Shown here in pieces: positions 14,647-21,495 of a stretch of 23,256 nucleotides of DNA. The stretch covers positions 1 to 23,256 of the forward strand of contig JAZDKU010000001.1 of the NCBI GenBank assembly GCA_043802745.1, given 5' to 3'. How positions within the stretch are numbered: the stretch's first letter is position 1; the number at the start of each line of letters is the position of its first letter. The notes under the pieces were generated by a model, which was not told the origin of the DNA, did no database searches, and saw nothing but the letters and a program-made list of their open reading frames with translations. Source of the DNA: STD1-80 sp043802745. Its GTDB lineage: Bacteria > Patescibacteriota > Minisyncoccia > Minisyncoccales > CG1-02-41-26. The position numbers and the translations under genes are program-made.

Positions 14647-15584
14647 TATTTTTTCACACAATTATAAAGAGTTCTCATATCATTAAACCTATTTTTTGAA
14701 TTTAAAATAACTCCAATTGTATATTCATTTTCATTGCTTTTGCTTAGCCTCATAACAACCATTAAGCACTCCCCTGCTCTATCAGTTGTGCCAGTTTTCC
14801 CGCCAATTACTTCTGGGATTTCTCCAATTAATTCATTGGTATTTTGTAAAGTTGAAACTATTTCTCCCTCTTTATATAAGGGGTACTCTTTTTGCGAAAC
14901 AATTTTTAGAAATTCAGGCTGACCAAAAATTAAATTTTTTGTCAGCTTGGCAATATCATTGGCTGTTGAGTAATTTATTTCGTCTTGGGGCATAGATCTG
15001 GCTTCTGGATCAACACCAGTTGGATTGTAAAAGTAAGTATTTGAAAGCCCGAGGTCTTTGGCTTTAAAATTCATTAAATCCAAAAACCCCTCCTCGCCAA
15101 TAACTTTTGTTAGAGCAAAAGCCGCGTCATTGCTTGATTCAATCAACATAATAGGGATTAATTCGCTTACTTTTAACCTATCACCCTCCAATAAGGCATT
15201 CAAGGTGTTAGCTTGCTCGGCTGCCTCTTTTGTCACAACAACATCTTGTTCATTTTTGTAAAACTCACTAGCCACCAAGTAGGTCATTAACTTTGTAATG
15301 CTAGCTAGGGGCAATCTACTGTTTGAATTTTTCTCTAAAAGAGTTGCGTCTCTCCCTTGGCTAGAAACTGTTTTTAGCAAAAAACTTTCCGCTGAAATAG
15401 TGTCTAACAAGCAAGTTGATTGAGGTTTTATTGTTGGCAGATTTTGATCTATATTGGCATTTAAAATACTTCCTGAATTTTTTGTACTTAAAAAATTCTC
15501 TGCTTTGGTTTGCAAAAGATTTACACCAACCCAAAATGGCAAACTAATTACCACTGCAGTTAAAAATAAATAGGGTTTTCTCAT
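14646..15584 (-). CDS. D-alanyl-D-alanine carboxypeptidase (S11 family, DacA-like)
   Basis: A penicillin-binding-protein-type serine peptidase acting outside the membrane to trim the terminal D-Ala of peptidoglycan stem peptides. An N-terminal hydrophobic segment (about 5-22) is a signal peptide or anchor. The three active-site motifs are intact: SxxK as S95-I-T-K98 (LASITKLM), SxN as S150-S-N152 (ESSNDAA) and KTG at 263-265 (GGKTGTTDRAG). The 312 residues cover the catalytic domain but not the extra C-terminal domain and amphipathic helix of E. coli DacA. Its stop overlaps the mraY start by one base. The aspS stop lies 45 bases upstream, with a palindromic element between. Confidence 0.92.
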   Translation of the reverse strand: MRKPYLFLTAVVISLPFWVGVNLLQTKAENFLSTKNSGSILNANIDQNLPTIKPQSTCLLDTISAESFLLKTVSSQGRDATLLEKNSNSRLPLASITKLMTYLVASEFYKNEQDVVVTKEAAEQANTLNALLEGDRLKVSELIPIMLIESSNDAAFALTKVIGEEGFLDLMNFKAKDLGLSNTYFYNPTGVDPEARSMPQDEINYSTANDIAKLTKNLIFGQPEFLKIVSQKEYPLYKEGEIVSTLQNTNELIGEIPEVIGGKTGTTDRAGECLMVVMRLSKSNENEYTIGVILNSKNRFNDMRTLYNCVKK

Positions 15585-15602
15585 AGAATTTTTGCGATGC
15601 CT

Positions 15603-15653
15603 GAGGGCAGTCCTCCTGGGAACTTGGGCTCAGTTTTGGGGAGGGCTGCCCTC
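15603..15653. repeat. Palindromic element at the 3' end of aspS
   Basis: GAGGGCAGTCCTCC (15603-15616) pairs with GGAGGGCTGCCCTC (15640-15653) as a 14-bp stem with one G-T pair and a 23-nt loop. It spans the aspS stop codon (15630-15632) and supplies the last residues EGSPPQN. The loop contains CTGAGCCCA, also present in the arm of the murD palindrome, so the two may be related. No T-run follows on the minus strand, so it is not a standard terminator. Confidence 0.75.
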
Positions 15654-16970
15654 CTTGTTGGCTAAACGGCCGTCAATTCGACTCATGTCTCTTGGAAAAG
15701 CGCTGGCTTCGCGCAAATTTTCTAAGCCTAAAATTTGCTTAACAATTCGCTCCGCTCCAAAAGCAAATCCGCCTTCTTCGGGCATTCCATACTTAAAAGC
15801 TTGCAAATAAAAATCAAAATCTTCTGGCTTGTTTCCCCATTTTTTAATATTTTCCACCAATTGGCTGTAATTATTTATTCTTTGCCCGCCAGTAGTAATT
15901 TCCAAACCCCTTAATAAAATATCAAAGCTTAAAGTGTAGTCTGGATTTTCTGGGTCAGGCATTGTATAAAAAGGCCTTTTTTTCGTTGGATAATGGGTTA
16001 TAAAAACAGCTTCGGAATTATGTATTTCCTTGGCCCATTGGCAAATTTCTTTTTCATCTTCTGGGGTTAAGTCTGGTTCTTTTGTGTTATCCCGGCCTGT
16101 TCTTTCTAAAATAATTTGCTGGGCTTCTCGCATTTTAATTCGTGGAATATTTTTTTCAATTGTAGGCACAGTTGCATTAAGCAATTTCAATTCTTTGGAG
16201 CAAGCAAGCTCCACTCTTTTAAAAATACTCTTTATGATAATTTCACAAGTGTCCATTAAATCTGTCCAAGAATTAATAAAACCCATTTCACCATCTAAGG
16301 TAACGTATTCTGACAAATGCCTGGTAGTTACACTAGGCTCGGCTCTATAGGCCTTAGCCACTGTAAAAACACGCTCAAACGCTCCAGCCATTATTTGCTT
16401 ATAAAATTGGGGGCTTTGGCCCAAAAATGCGCTTGATTCATAATAATTAATTTTAAAGATTTCCGATCCTCCTTCAGTGGCCGTTGGCACAATAGCTGGG
16501 GCTTGGAATTCAAAAAAATCTAAACTTTTTAAAGTTTTTCTAAACTCATCAATAATCCCTTCTTCAACTTTAAAAATTGCTCTTGTTTTTTCAGCCCTTA
16601 ATGTTAATGGCCTGAAATCAAGCAAAACTGGCAAGGAAAGCTCGGGCGTATCTTTTAGGGCAAAGGGCAAATCCGAAGCCTTGCTTGTTACTTCTATTTT
16701 TTGAGCTTCAAGCTCTATTTTGCCTGTTTCTATTTCTGAATTTTCCATTTTTGATGGCCTTTCTTTAACCATTCCCTCAATTAAAACAATGTCCTCTTCC
16801 TTTGGATCGCAAGAAATGTCGACTGGTAAAACAACCTGCAAAATGCCGGTTCTGTCGCGTAGGTCAATAAAAACAATTTTGCCGTGCGAGCGAACTGTAT
16901 TAACCCATCCCTCAACCATTATTTTTTCACCTATTTTTTGAGGCGTTTCTTTAATTAATGTTCTTATCAT
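15630..16970 (-). CDS. aspS: Aspartyl-tRNA synthetase, archaeal/compact type
   Basis: A class II synthetase that charges tRNA-Asp in the cytoplasm. Residues 1-100 form the OB-fold anticodon domain (EGWVNTVRSHGKIVFIDLRD). The catalytic core has VPTATEGGSEIF at 161-172, motif 2 YRAEPSVTTRHLSEY at 208-222, and motif 3 GGFAFGAERI at 400-409. The phrases FLGQSPQFYKQ, FITHYPTKKRPFYTMPD and GLEITTGGQRI, and the lack of the bacterial GAD insertion (446 residues versus about 590), mark the archaeal-type AspRS, which in some species also charges tRNA-Asn. The C-terminus normally ends soon after FPRD; here about 18 more residues follow and the last seven are encoded by a palindromic element. The start lies 20 bp inside the receiver gene. 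Confidence 0.9.
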   Translation of the reverse strand: MIRTLIKETPQKIGEKIMVEGWVNTVRSHGKIVFIDLRDRTGILQVVLPVDISCDPKEEDIVLIEGMVKERPSKMENSEIETGKIELEAQKIEVTSKASDLPFALKDTPELSLPVLLDFRPLTLRAEKTRAIFKVEEGIIDEFRKTLKSLDFFEFQAPAIVPTATEGGSEIFKINYYESSAFLGQSPQFYKQIMAGAFERVFTVAKAYRAEPSVTTRHLSEYVTLDGEMGFINSWTDLMDTCEIIIKSIFKRVELACSKELKLLNATVPTIEKNIPRIKMREAQQIILERTGRDNTKEPDLTPEDEKEICQWAKEIHNSEAVFITHYPTKKRPFYTMPDPENPDYTLSFDILLRGLEITTGGQRINNYSQLVENIKKWGNKPEDFDFYLQAFKYGMPEEGGFAFGAERIVKQILGLENLREASAFPRDMSRIDGRLANKEGSPPQN

Positions 16971-17334
16971 ATTTCAAGATGTTTTTAATTATGGCAACAA
17001 TTTGGTTTGGCGTGTAATTGGTTTTAATCAAATAATCAATTACTCCAAGCTCCATGGCTTTTCTCTTTGTGGTTGGCTCATCATAATTTGAAAAAGCCAA
17101 AACCTTTGTGTCTTTTATATTCTCATCTTTACGAACTTTTTCTAATAAATCAATGCCACTTCCCATAGGCAAAAGAATGTCTAATAAAATTAAATCAGGC
17201 TCTTCTTTTTTAGCTGTAGCAAAGCCCTGTTCAGCTGAACCTGCTGAAAAAACACTTAGCTCTTGCTTATCAAGTTTAGCTAAGTACATTTCTATCAATA
17301 TTGGCTCATCCTCAATAATTAAAAGTTTTTTCAT
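16951..17334 (-). CDS. Stand-alone response-regulator receiver domain (CheY-like)
   Basis: A 127-residue single-domain receiver with no DNA-binding or enzymatic output part. The acidic pocket is E8-D9-E10 (LIIEDEP), the phosphoacceptor is D52 (LILLDILLPMGSG), the switch Ser is S82 (LAFSNYDE) and the conserved Lys is K104 (YLIKTNY). It would be phosphorylated by a histidine kinase and act by protein contact. It starts one base after the tyrS stop and overlaps aspS by 20 bp. It is therefore translated within a tRNA-synthetase operon; no kinase gene is in the window. Whether the link is functional or merely positional is unknown. Confidence 0.9.
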   Translation of the reverse strand: MKKLLIIEDEPILIEMYLAKLDKQELSVFSAGSAEQGFATAKKEEPDLILLDILLPMGSGIDLLEKVRKDENIKDTKVLAFSNYDEPTTKRKAMELGVIDYLIKTNYTPNQIVAIIKNILKYDKNIN

Positions 17335-17335
17335 T

Positions 17336-18538
17336 TTAAAATTTTATTTTAATAAATTTGCGCTTGCCCACTTGAATAATCATATTGTCTTCTACTTTTA
17401 TAACCTCTTGCCAATTTTCTTCTATCCTGCCATTTATTTCCACAGCTTTCCCTAAAATCATTCTTTTAGCTTCAGCTTTTGAGCTAGTTAATCCGCTTTC
17501 AAATAATAAATCCAAAATATTATAATTTTCTTTTTTGGCTTGCCATTCTGGCATATTGCTTGGCAACTCCCCCCTTTGATGCACTTTCTCAAATTCGGCC
17601 TTAGCTTCTTGCGCTTTTTTCTCTCCGTGGTATTGCCTAACAATTTCAAACGCTAATTTAATTTTTATATCTTTGTAATTCATTATCACCCTGCGAGTTT
17701 GTTCTTGCATATTTAGTATCTCTTGCATTGGAGTTTCTGTAAGTAGCTCAAAATAGTGCCACATTAGTTGGTCAGATATTGCCATTACCTTGCCAAACAT
17801 CTCTATTGGTGGTTCAATTATCTTTATGTAGTTTCCTATTGATTTACTCATTTTTGCTTCACCATCCGTGCCTATCAGCAAAGGAGTTGTTATCACATCC
17901 TGCTCTGGTAAATCATATTTTTTTTGCACCTTGCGACCCATTAATAAATTAAATTTTTGATCAGTTCCACCTATTTCCACGTCAGCTTTAAGAGCAACAG
18001 AATCATACCCCTGCATTAACGGGTAATATATTTCTTGCATTGAAATATCTATATCTTTTTTTAACCTTTTTTGAAAATCATCTCTTTCCAATATACGAGC
18101 TACTGTAAATCGCGATGAAATATCCATAACAAAATCTAATCCCTTCTTGTCATACCATTCGCTATTATACCTAATTTCAGCTTTTTTAATGTCTAATATC
18201 TTACCAGCTTGCTTTACATATTCTTTCATATTTTCTTTAATTTGCTCCATATTCAAAGGTTTTCTAGATGTCATTCTGCCTGAAGGGTCCCCTATCTGGG
18301 CAGTAAAGTCACCAATAAGCAAAATTACATTATGCCCTAAGTCCTGAAATTGCCTTAATTTTCGCAAGGGAATAGAATGGCCTAAGTGCAAATCAGGCGA
18401 AGTTGGGTCAATGCCAAATTTAACCCGCAGTTTCTTACCGGATTTTAAGGCAGTTTCAAGATGAATTTTATCAATCACCTCCTCCACTCCCCTATTTAAT
18501 ATCTCCTTAATTTTCTCTGGATTTGTATCAATAGACAT
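17336..18538 (-). CDS. tyrS: Tyrosyl-tRNA synthetase
   Basis: A class I synthetase that charges tRNA-Tyr. HLGH (51-54) in PTSPDLHLGHSIPLRKL is the HIGH motif and KMSKS is at 229-233 (GEAKMSKSIGNY). GDFTAQIGDPSG at 76-87 is the usual tyrosine and ATP region. An S4-type RNA-binding domain occupies roughly 335-395 (ESGLTSSKAEAKRMIL...VEINGR). The length of 400 residues is normal. I choose the ATG at 18538; a TTG two codons upstream would fall inside the predicted -10 box spacing. It appears to be the first gene of the tyrS-receiver-aspS-dacA-mraY run. Confidence 0.95.
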   Translation of the reverse strand: MSIDTNPEKIKEILNRGVEEVIDKIHLETALKSGKKLRVKFGIDPTSPDLHLGHSIPLRKLRQFQDLGHNVILLIGDFTAQIGDPSGRMTSRKPLNMEQIKENMKEYVKQAGKILDIKKAEIRYNSEWYDKKGLDFVMDISSRFTVARILERDDFQKRLKKDIDISMQEIYYPLMQGYDSVALKADVEIGGTDQKFNLLMGRKVQKKYDLPEQDVITTPLLIGTDGEAKMSKSIGNYIKIIEPPIEMFGKVMAISDQLMWHYFELLTETPMQEILNMQEQTRRVIMNYKDIKIKLAFEIVRQYHGEKKAQEAKAEFEKVHQRGELPSNMPEWQAKKENYNILDLLFESGLTSSKAEAKRMILGKAVEINGRIEENWQEVIKVEDNMIIQVGKRKFIKIKF

Positions 18539-18543
18539 AAGCA

Positions 18544-18549
18544 ATTATA
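18544..18549 (-). promoter_or_regulatory. Perfect -10 box (TATAAT) five bases before the tyrS ATG
   Basis: TATAAT on the minus strand (18549-18544) is followed by TGCTT and the tyrS ATG. Transcription starting about 7 nt after the box would begin at or near the A of ATG, giving a leaderless mRNA. No clear -35 hexamer is seen at the ideal distance. Confidence 0.5.
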
Positions 18550-18600
18550 TTGTTTCATAATACCCAAAAATCCCCCCCAAAGCAACAACAAACCTGTGCA

Positions 18601-19701
18601 TTAGTAGCAAAAAGACTTTATTAGTACTTCTAAATTTTTCTCTGTTAAATAAAGTTCTTCTTTAGTAATAAATTCGTCCGCTTGGTGGGCTCTTCTTATA
18701 TCGCCAGGCCCAAGCAAAATCGTTGGAATTTTTTGCTTTCCAAAAAAAGCAGCCTCGCTTCCATATAAAACACTAACGGATTTTTCTTTCGTCATGCCTT
18801 CAACTTGCCTTAAAATATTTTTTTGCACCAAAGAACAGAAAGGCGGGATCAACACTGTTTCTTTTATATCAATTTTTGTGGCCAACTTTTTCTGTACAAT
18901 TTTTTGAGCAATTTTTTTAATCACAGCAAACATTTTAGTATTTTCTTGAAAAATGCCCGGCCTAAACTCTAAATCAACAGCGCAAAAATCAGGCACTTTA
19001 TTTATCTCCAAACCCCCGACAATTTTACCAATGTTTATTGCGGGGCAAGAGGGTTTCTTGGTTAATCCTTTTATTGCTAAAATCATTTCCCCAGCCGCTT
19101 CGATAGCGTTAATTCCTTGGCTTGGGTTGCTACCATGAGCTTCTTTACCAAAAATTTCTATATTTACAACAGAAACCCCCTTATGACTAATAGCTGGTTT
19201 TAAATTAGTCGGCTCTCCGATAACTGCTAAAATAGGTTTTGGCAATCTATTCTTAGCTAGAAGCTCCTTTACACCCAAGAAGTCTGTTTCTTCATTAAAG
19301 GTAAGCAGTAATGTTAATACTCTCTTAGGGCTACCGTATTTTTTTATTATATTGCAAGAAGCGCTAATTGCGCAGGCCAAAAATCCCTTAACATCGATTG
19401 TGCCCAAGCCAAAATAACAATTATTTTTTATAGTTAAATTAAACGGATTTGTTTGCCATAACTTTGAAGCTGAAACTGTGTCTGTATGGCAAGATAAAAT
19501 TATCCCACCATTTTTCTGATTGCCAATAGTGGCGATTAAATTAGCTTTTATTACTCCCCTGTCTTTAACTTTTTCCACCTTTATTTTAAACCCATTCTGT
19601 TCTAAAATTTCTTTTGCTAAAACAATTAGTGGTAAGTTACTCTTAGAACTTTCCGTATTTATTTTTATTATTTTTTGCAAGATAGAAATATTATTTAACA
19701 T
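18601..19701 (-). CDS. M20-family metallopeptidase, acetylornithine deacetylase-like
   Basis: A zinc-dependent amidohydrolase of 366 residues. Metal-site motifs of family M20 are present: SCHTDTV (H and D) near 80, GTIDVKG, the catalytic NEETDFLG pair of Glu, GEPTNLKP, and near the C-terminus GPGDIRRAHQADEFI with the last metal His. AISHKGVSVVNIEIFGKEAHGSNPSQG is the dimerisation (lid) domain with its substrate His. The GEPT...KG and GPG...AHQxDE forms best fit the ArgE/DapE group, ArgE more than DapE. No other arginine or lysine biosynthesis gene is nearby, so the true substrate is open; it could scavenge acetylated amino acids or peptides. A candidate promoter lies just upstream. Confidence 0.85.
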   Translation of the reverse strand: MLNNISILQKIIKINTESSKSNLPLIVLAKEILEQNGFKIKVEKVKDRGVIKANLIATIGNQKNGGIILSCHTDTVSASKLWQTNPFNLTIKNNCYFGLGTIDVKGFLACAISASCNIIKKYGSPKRVLTLLLTFNEETDFLGVKELLAKNRLPKPILAVIGEPTNLKPAISHKGVSVVNIEIFGKEAHGSNPSQGINAIEAAGEMILAIKGLTKKPSCPAINIGKIVGGLEINKVPDFCAVDLEFRPGIFQENTKMFAVIKKIAQKIVQKKLATKIDIKETVLIPPFCSLVQKNILRQVEGMTKEKSVSVLYGSEAAFFGKQKIPTILLGPGDIRRAHQADEFITKEELYLTEKNLEVLIKSFCY

Positions 19702-19709
19702 ATTTATTC

Positions 19710-19737
19710 ATTATTTAATAACTCAATTATTTTGCAA
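19710..19737 (-). promoter_or_regulatory. Candidate promoter of the M20 peptidase gene
   Basis: On the minus strand, TTGCAA (19737-19732), a 16-nt spacer and AATAAT (19715-19710) lie 8 nt before the ATG. Both hexamers differ from consensus and the DNA is AT-rich, so support is modest. Confidence 0.35.
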
Positions 19738-19770
19738 GGAGGGATAAGTTTTTTAAATTTATCCCTCCTT
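19736..19770. terminator. Strong hairpin between the double-GNAT and M20 genes
   Basis: AAGGAGGGATAA (19736-19747) and TTATCCCTCCTT (19759-19770) are perfect complements; the stem can extend inward by one G-T and three A-T pairs to a 3-nt loop. It follows the double-GNAT stop (19802) and precedes the M20 promoter, as a terminator would. Neither strand shows a proper T-run after the stem, so a processing or stabilising element is also possible. Confidence 0.5.
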
Positions 19771-19801
19771 TATAAAGCCAGTCGGAGAGAGAGTTTTTAG
19801 T

Positions 19802-20908
19802 TCAGTGTGTTAGGTTTAAAACCCAGTAGCTTCGGGTTTTATGTTTAGCGTCAAATATCCCATGTTCTTTAAAACCTAACTTGCGATACAGATTTCTAGC
19901 TGCAGTTGCTTGCGTTTCAGTTCTCAAAACAACATGGCTAATTTTTTTCTTTTCAACCAATCTTAAAAGTTTAAAAGAAATTTTCTTTGCCAACCCTTTT
20001 TGCCGATAATCTTTTTTTGTAGCCAGATCAGCAAGATAGAAAACCTTCCCTGATTCAAAAAGATAATCCATTTCTCTGTGACCACTGATCTGAAACAGCT
20101 CCTCTGCCGTTACTTCGTAACCATAACTAAAGCAGACGCATTTTTTTATTATATACCGGCTCTCTTTACCCAAATCCATACCCCACAACAAAGGATCATA
20201 AGCAGTAGTTATAAGGCCACAAAAATTCTTAAGTTCTAACTTTTGTTTAATATCAATCACTACCTGATCTAGTTGCCAAAAAGTTTCATTCCAAGGTGGC
20301 TCCTGCCATATTTCGCAGTAAAGTTCAGCCAATTTATTGAGGTCTAAGCAGTCGAAACTTCTCGTTTCAAATCCTTTACTATCTCGTGGCTCTTTGATAG
20401 TTTTTGCTAAAATCAATCCTCTACAATGACAAGAAGGAAAATTATCATAATCCTTACATCTAGGACAGACAGACCAAAGGGCTTCTGGCAAGTAGCGTTT
20501 TTCAATTTCTTCCATCCCCGCTTTTTCAAAAATTGGAAAAGAATTTTTATTTGCCAGAGTAATGATTCGACGCCCAGGAAATCGTTTTTGGCTAAGCTGA
20601 ACAGCTTCTTTTACTAAGTCAGTGCCAATACCTCTATGACGGTATTCTGGGTCAACAACAAGCCCTCCAATTTCTACTAAGAGATTGTTTTCTATTTTAG
20701 CCTCAATGGGCCATGCATCAAGCTCAACATAGCCAACTGGTTTCTTGTTATTTAGCACTAAGAAGGCCTCTTGCGAAACAATTTTAGCCACTATGTCGCT
20801 TTCGTCTCTTTTAAGCATATCCTTACTTTCCCTACTAATCATTTGACACACCGCGTTGGCGTGTTTTTTGTGTTTTTCTTTTGCTCTTTCTATCTTTACT
20901 AAACCCAT
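19802..20908 (-). CDS. Double GNAT acetyltransferase with a four-Cys linker
   Basis: A 368-residue protein with two GNAT-type acyl-CoA domains. The N-terminal domain (about 1-140) has the acetyl-CoA loop GGLVVDPEYRHRGIGTDLV (81-99) and the C-terminal FPIFEKAGMEE. The linker holds C148-P-R-C151 and C160-H-C162, a probable small metal site. The second domain (about 185-368) has LADLATKKDYRQKGLAKKI (292-310) and RNLYRKLGFKEHG (338-350). The substrate is unknown. The start is supported by a strong ribosome-binding site (AAAGGAG, 8-14 nt upstream). A long structured leader with a terminator-like hairpin precedes it, so expression may be attenuated. Confidence 0.82.
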   Translation of the reverse strand: MGLVKIERAKEKHKKHANAVCQMISRESKDMLKRDESDIVAKIVSQEAFLVLNNKKPVGYVELDAWPIEAKIENNLLVEIGGLVVDPEYRHRGIGTDLVKEAVQLSQKRFPGRRIITLANKNSFPIFEKAGMEEIEKRYLPEALWSVCPRCKDYDNFPSCHCRGLILAKTIKEPRDSKGFETRSFDCLDLNKLAELYCEIWQEPPWNETFWQLDQVVIDIKQKLELKNFCGLITTAYDPLLWGMDLGKESRYIIKKCVCFSYGYEVTAEELFQISGHREMDYLFESGKVFYLADLATKKDYRQKGLAKKISFKLLRLVEKKKISHVVLRTETQATAARNLYRKLGFKEHGIFDAKHKTRSYWVLNLTH

Positions 20909-20948
20909 TTGGATTTCTCCTTTTATTAATTGTTAATGTTCTGGAATT

Positions 20949-20971
20949 AAAAAACAGCCCTCCGACAGGCT
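20949..20971 (-). terminator. Terminator-like hairpin in the GNAT leader
   Basis: On the minus strand AGCCT (20971-20967) pairs with AGG(G)CT (20961-20956) with one bulge, and TTTTTT follows after one G. The stem is short, so termination would be partial. Its position between promoter and gene is what suggests regulation. Confidence 0.45.
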
Positions 20972-21011
20972 ATTCCTCAATTCCTAATTACTTTATATTT
21001 TTTGTTAAAAT

Positions 21012-21062
21012 TTATTTAGGCATGGAAAAATAACCCACTGGGGACAGTGTTTTTTCTTGCAT
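21012..21062 (-). CDS. Possible 16-codon leader ORF
   Basis: ATG at 21062 opens 16 codons (MQEKTLSPVGYFSMPK) ending in TAA at 21014-21012, entirely within the first leader hairpin. An AGAAGG stretch precedes it but is too close to the ATG to be a good ribosome-binding site. There is no run of codons for one amino acid, so classical translation attenuation is not evident. It may be a chance reading of an RNA structure. Confidence 0.2.
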   Translation of the reverse strand: MQEKTLSPVGYFSMPK

Positions 21063-21106
21063 GCCTTCTTGCTATTTGTATTAAATTATTTTTCATACCT
21101 TTAACT

Positions 21107-21134
21107 ATCTTAGCAGAATATAGAATTTTGTCAA
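21107..21134 (-). promoter_or_regulatory. Strong promoter upstream of the GNAT leader
   Basis: TTGACA (21134-21129), a 16-nt spacer and TAAGAT (21112-21107) preceded by TGC give a full -35 and an extended -10. It faces the double-GNAT gene and lies between it and the antitoxin stop. Confidence 0.65.
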
Positions 21135-21143
21135 ATTTTTATG

Positions 21144-21184
21144 TCCAAGGTGCATTATTATTTCGGTGATGAGCTTGCCTCTGT
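21144..21184. repeat. Left copy of the direct repeat flanking the toxin-antitoxin pair
   Basis: This stretch matches 21846-21885: 31 of 34 bases identical over 21151-21184 against 21852-21885, plus a further six or so with one inserted base. It ends at the antitoxin stop codon. On the minus strand it can be read RGKLITEIIMHL, the same peptide tail as the right copy. Confidence 0.8.
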
Positions 21185-21495
21185 TAAGTTAAGGATTCAA
21201 TAGACAAACGAAACCCAAAACAGCGTAAAATTGCTTCTACTGTGTTTAATCTCGGATTGCCTTTTTCAGACAATGCTTTGTAAAGATTTTGTCGGTTTAA
21301 ATTTGTTTTTTCTGCCAAATAAGAGAACCCTCCTTGAGCTTGGGCTAAATCTTTAAGGGCAAGTAAAAAAGCGGTTGCATCTCCATCTTTTTCATATTCT
21401 TCAAGGGCAACCTTTAAATGTCTTTTTGCCTCGTTTGTGCCACTTAATTTTTCTAAATGATAATCTTTAAAATTTTTCATACTTTTATTAGTCAT
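21184..21495 (-). CDS. Antitoxin, HTH-XRE type (addiction module antidote, COG3636-like)
   Basis: A 103-residue protein. The N-terminal part (DYHLEKLSGTNEAKRHLKVA, then YEKDGDATAFLLALKDLAQA) is typical of the family. The C-terminal part is an XRE-like helix-turn-helix: GGFSYLAEKTNLNRQNLYKALS, then GNPRLNTVEAILRCFGFRLSI. Such proteins bind and neutralise a RelE/HigB-like toxin and repress their own promoter. It overlaps the toxin gene by 8 bp in toxin-first order. A GACA-AAA-TGTC palindrome at the toxin promoter is a candidate operator. Confidence 0.88.
   Translation of the reverse strand: MTNKSMKNFKDYHLEKLSGTNEAKRHLKVALEEYEKDGDATAFLLALKDLAQAQGGFSYLAEKTNLNRQNLYKALSEKGNPRLNTVEAILRCFGFRLSIESLT

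Larger units (their letters stand above)
20909..21106 (-). promoter_or_regulatory. Structured leader of the double-GNAT gene, probable attenuator
   Basis: From the promoter at 21134-21107 the transcript would run about 190 nt before the GNAT ATG. It first forms a long imperfect hairpin (21019-21065: GGCATG/CATGCC outer stem, A/T-rich middle, CACTG/CAGTG top with a 4-nt loop). A second hairpin (20956-20971, AGCC/GGCT with a bulge) is followed by six T residues (20954-20949), a terminator-like structure 40 nt before the start codon. A ribosome-binding site then follows. No coding gene of normal size fits here. Confidence 0.5.

Noticed and set aside
14647..14661. TTG start five codons upstream for mraY
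   Set aside because: The ATG at 14646 forms the tight TAATG coupling with dacA and yields a normal N-terminus; the TTG has no supporting signal.
15630..15632. TGA read as glycine (code 25, as in Gracilibacteria)
   Set aside because: Reading through the TGA of aspS gives no protein-like extension, and the double-GNAT gene also ends properly at TGA.
18539..18544. TTG start for tyrS
   Set aside because: It falls between the TATAAT box and the ATG, so it would lie outside the likely transcript.
21019..21065. tRNA or small structured gene in the GNAT leader
   Set aside because: It forms a single long hairpin, not a cloverleaf, and has no CCA end or conserved T-arm.
21141..21203. Short plus-strand ORF beginning MSKVHYYF
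   Set aside because: It has 20 codons, no ribosome-binding site, and arises from the opposite strand of the direct repeat, whose minus-strand frame shows coding-type changes.
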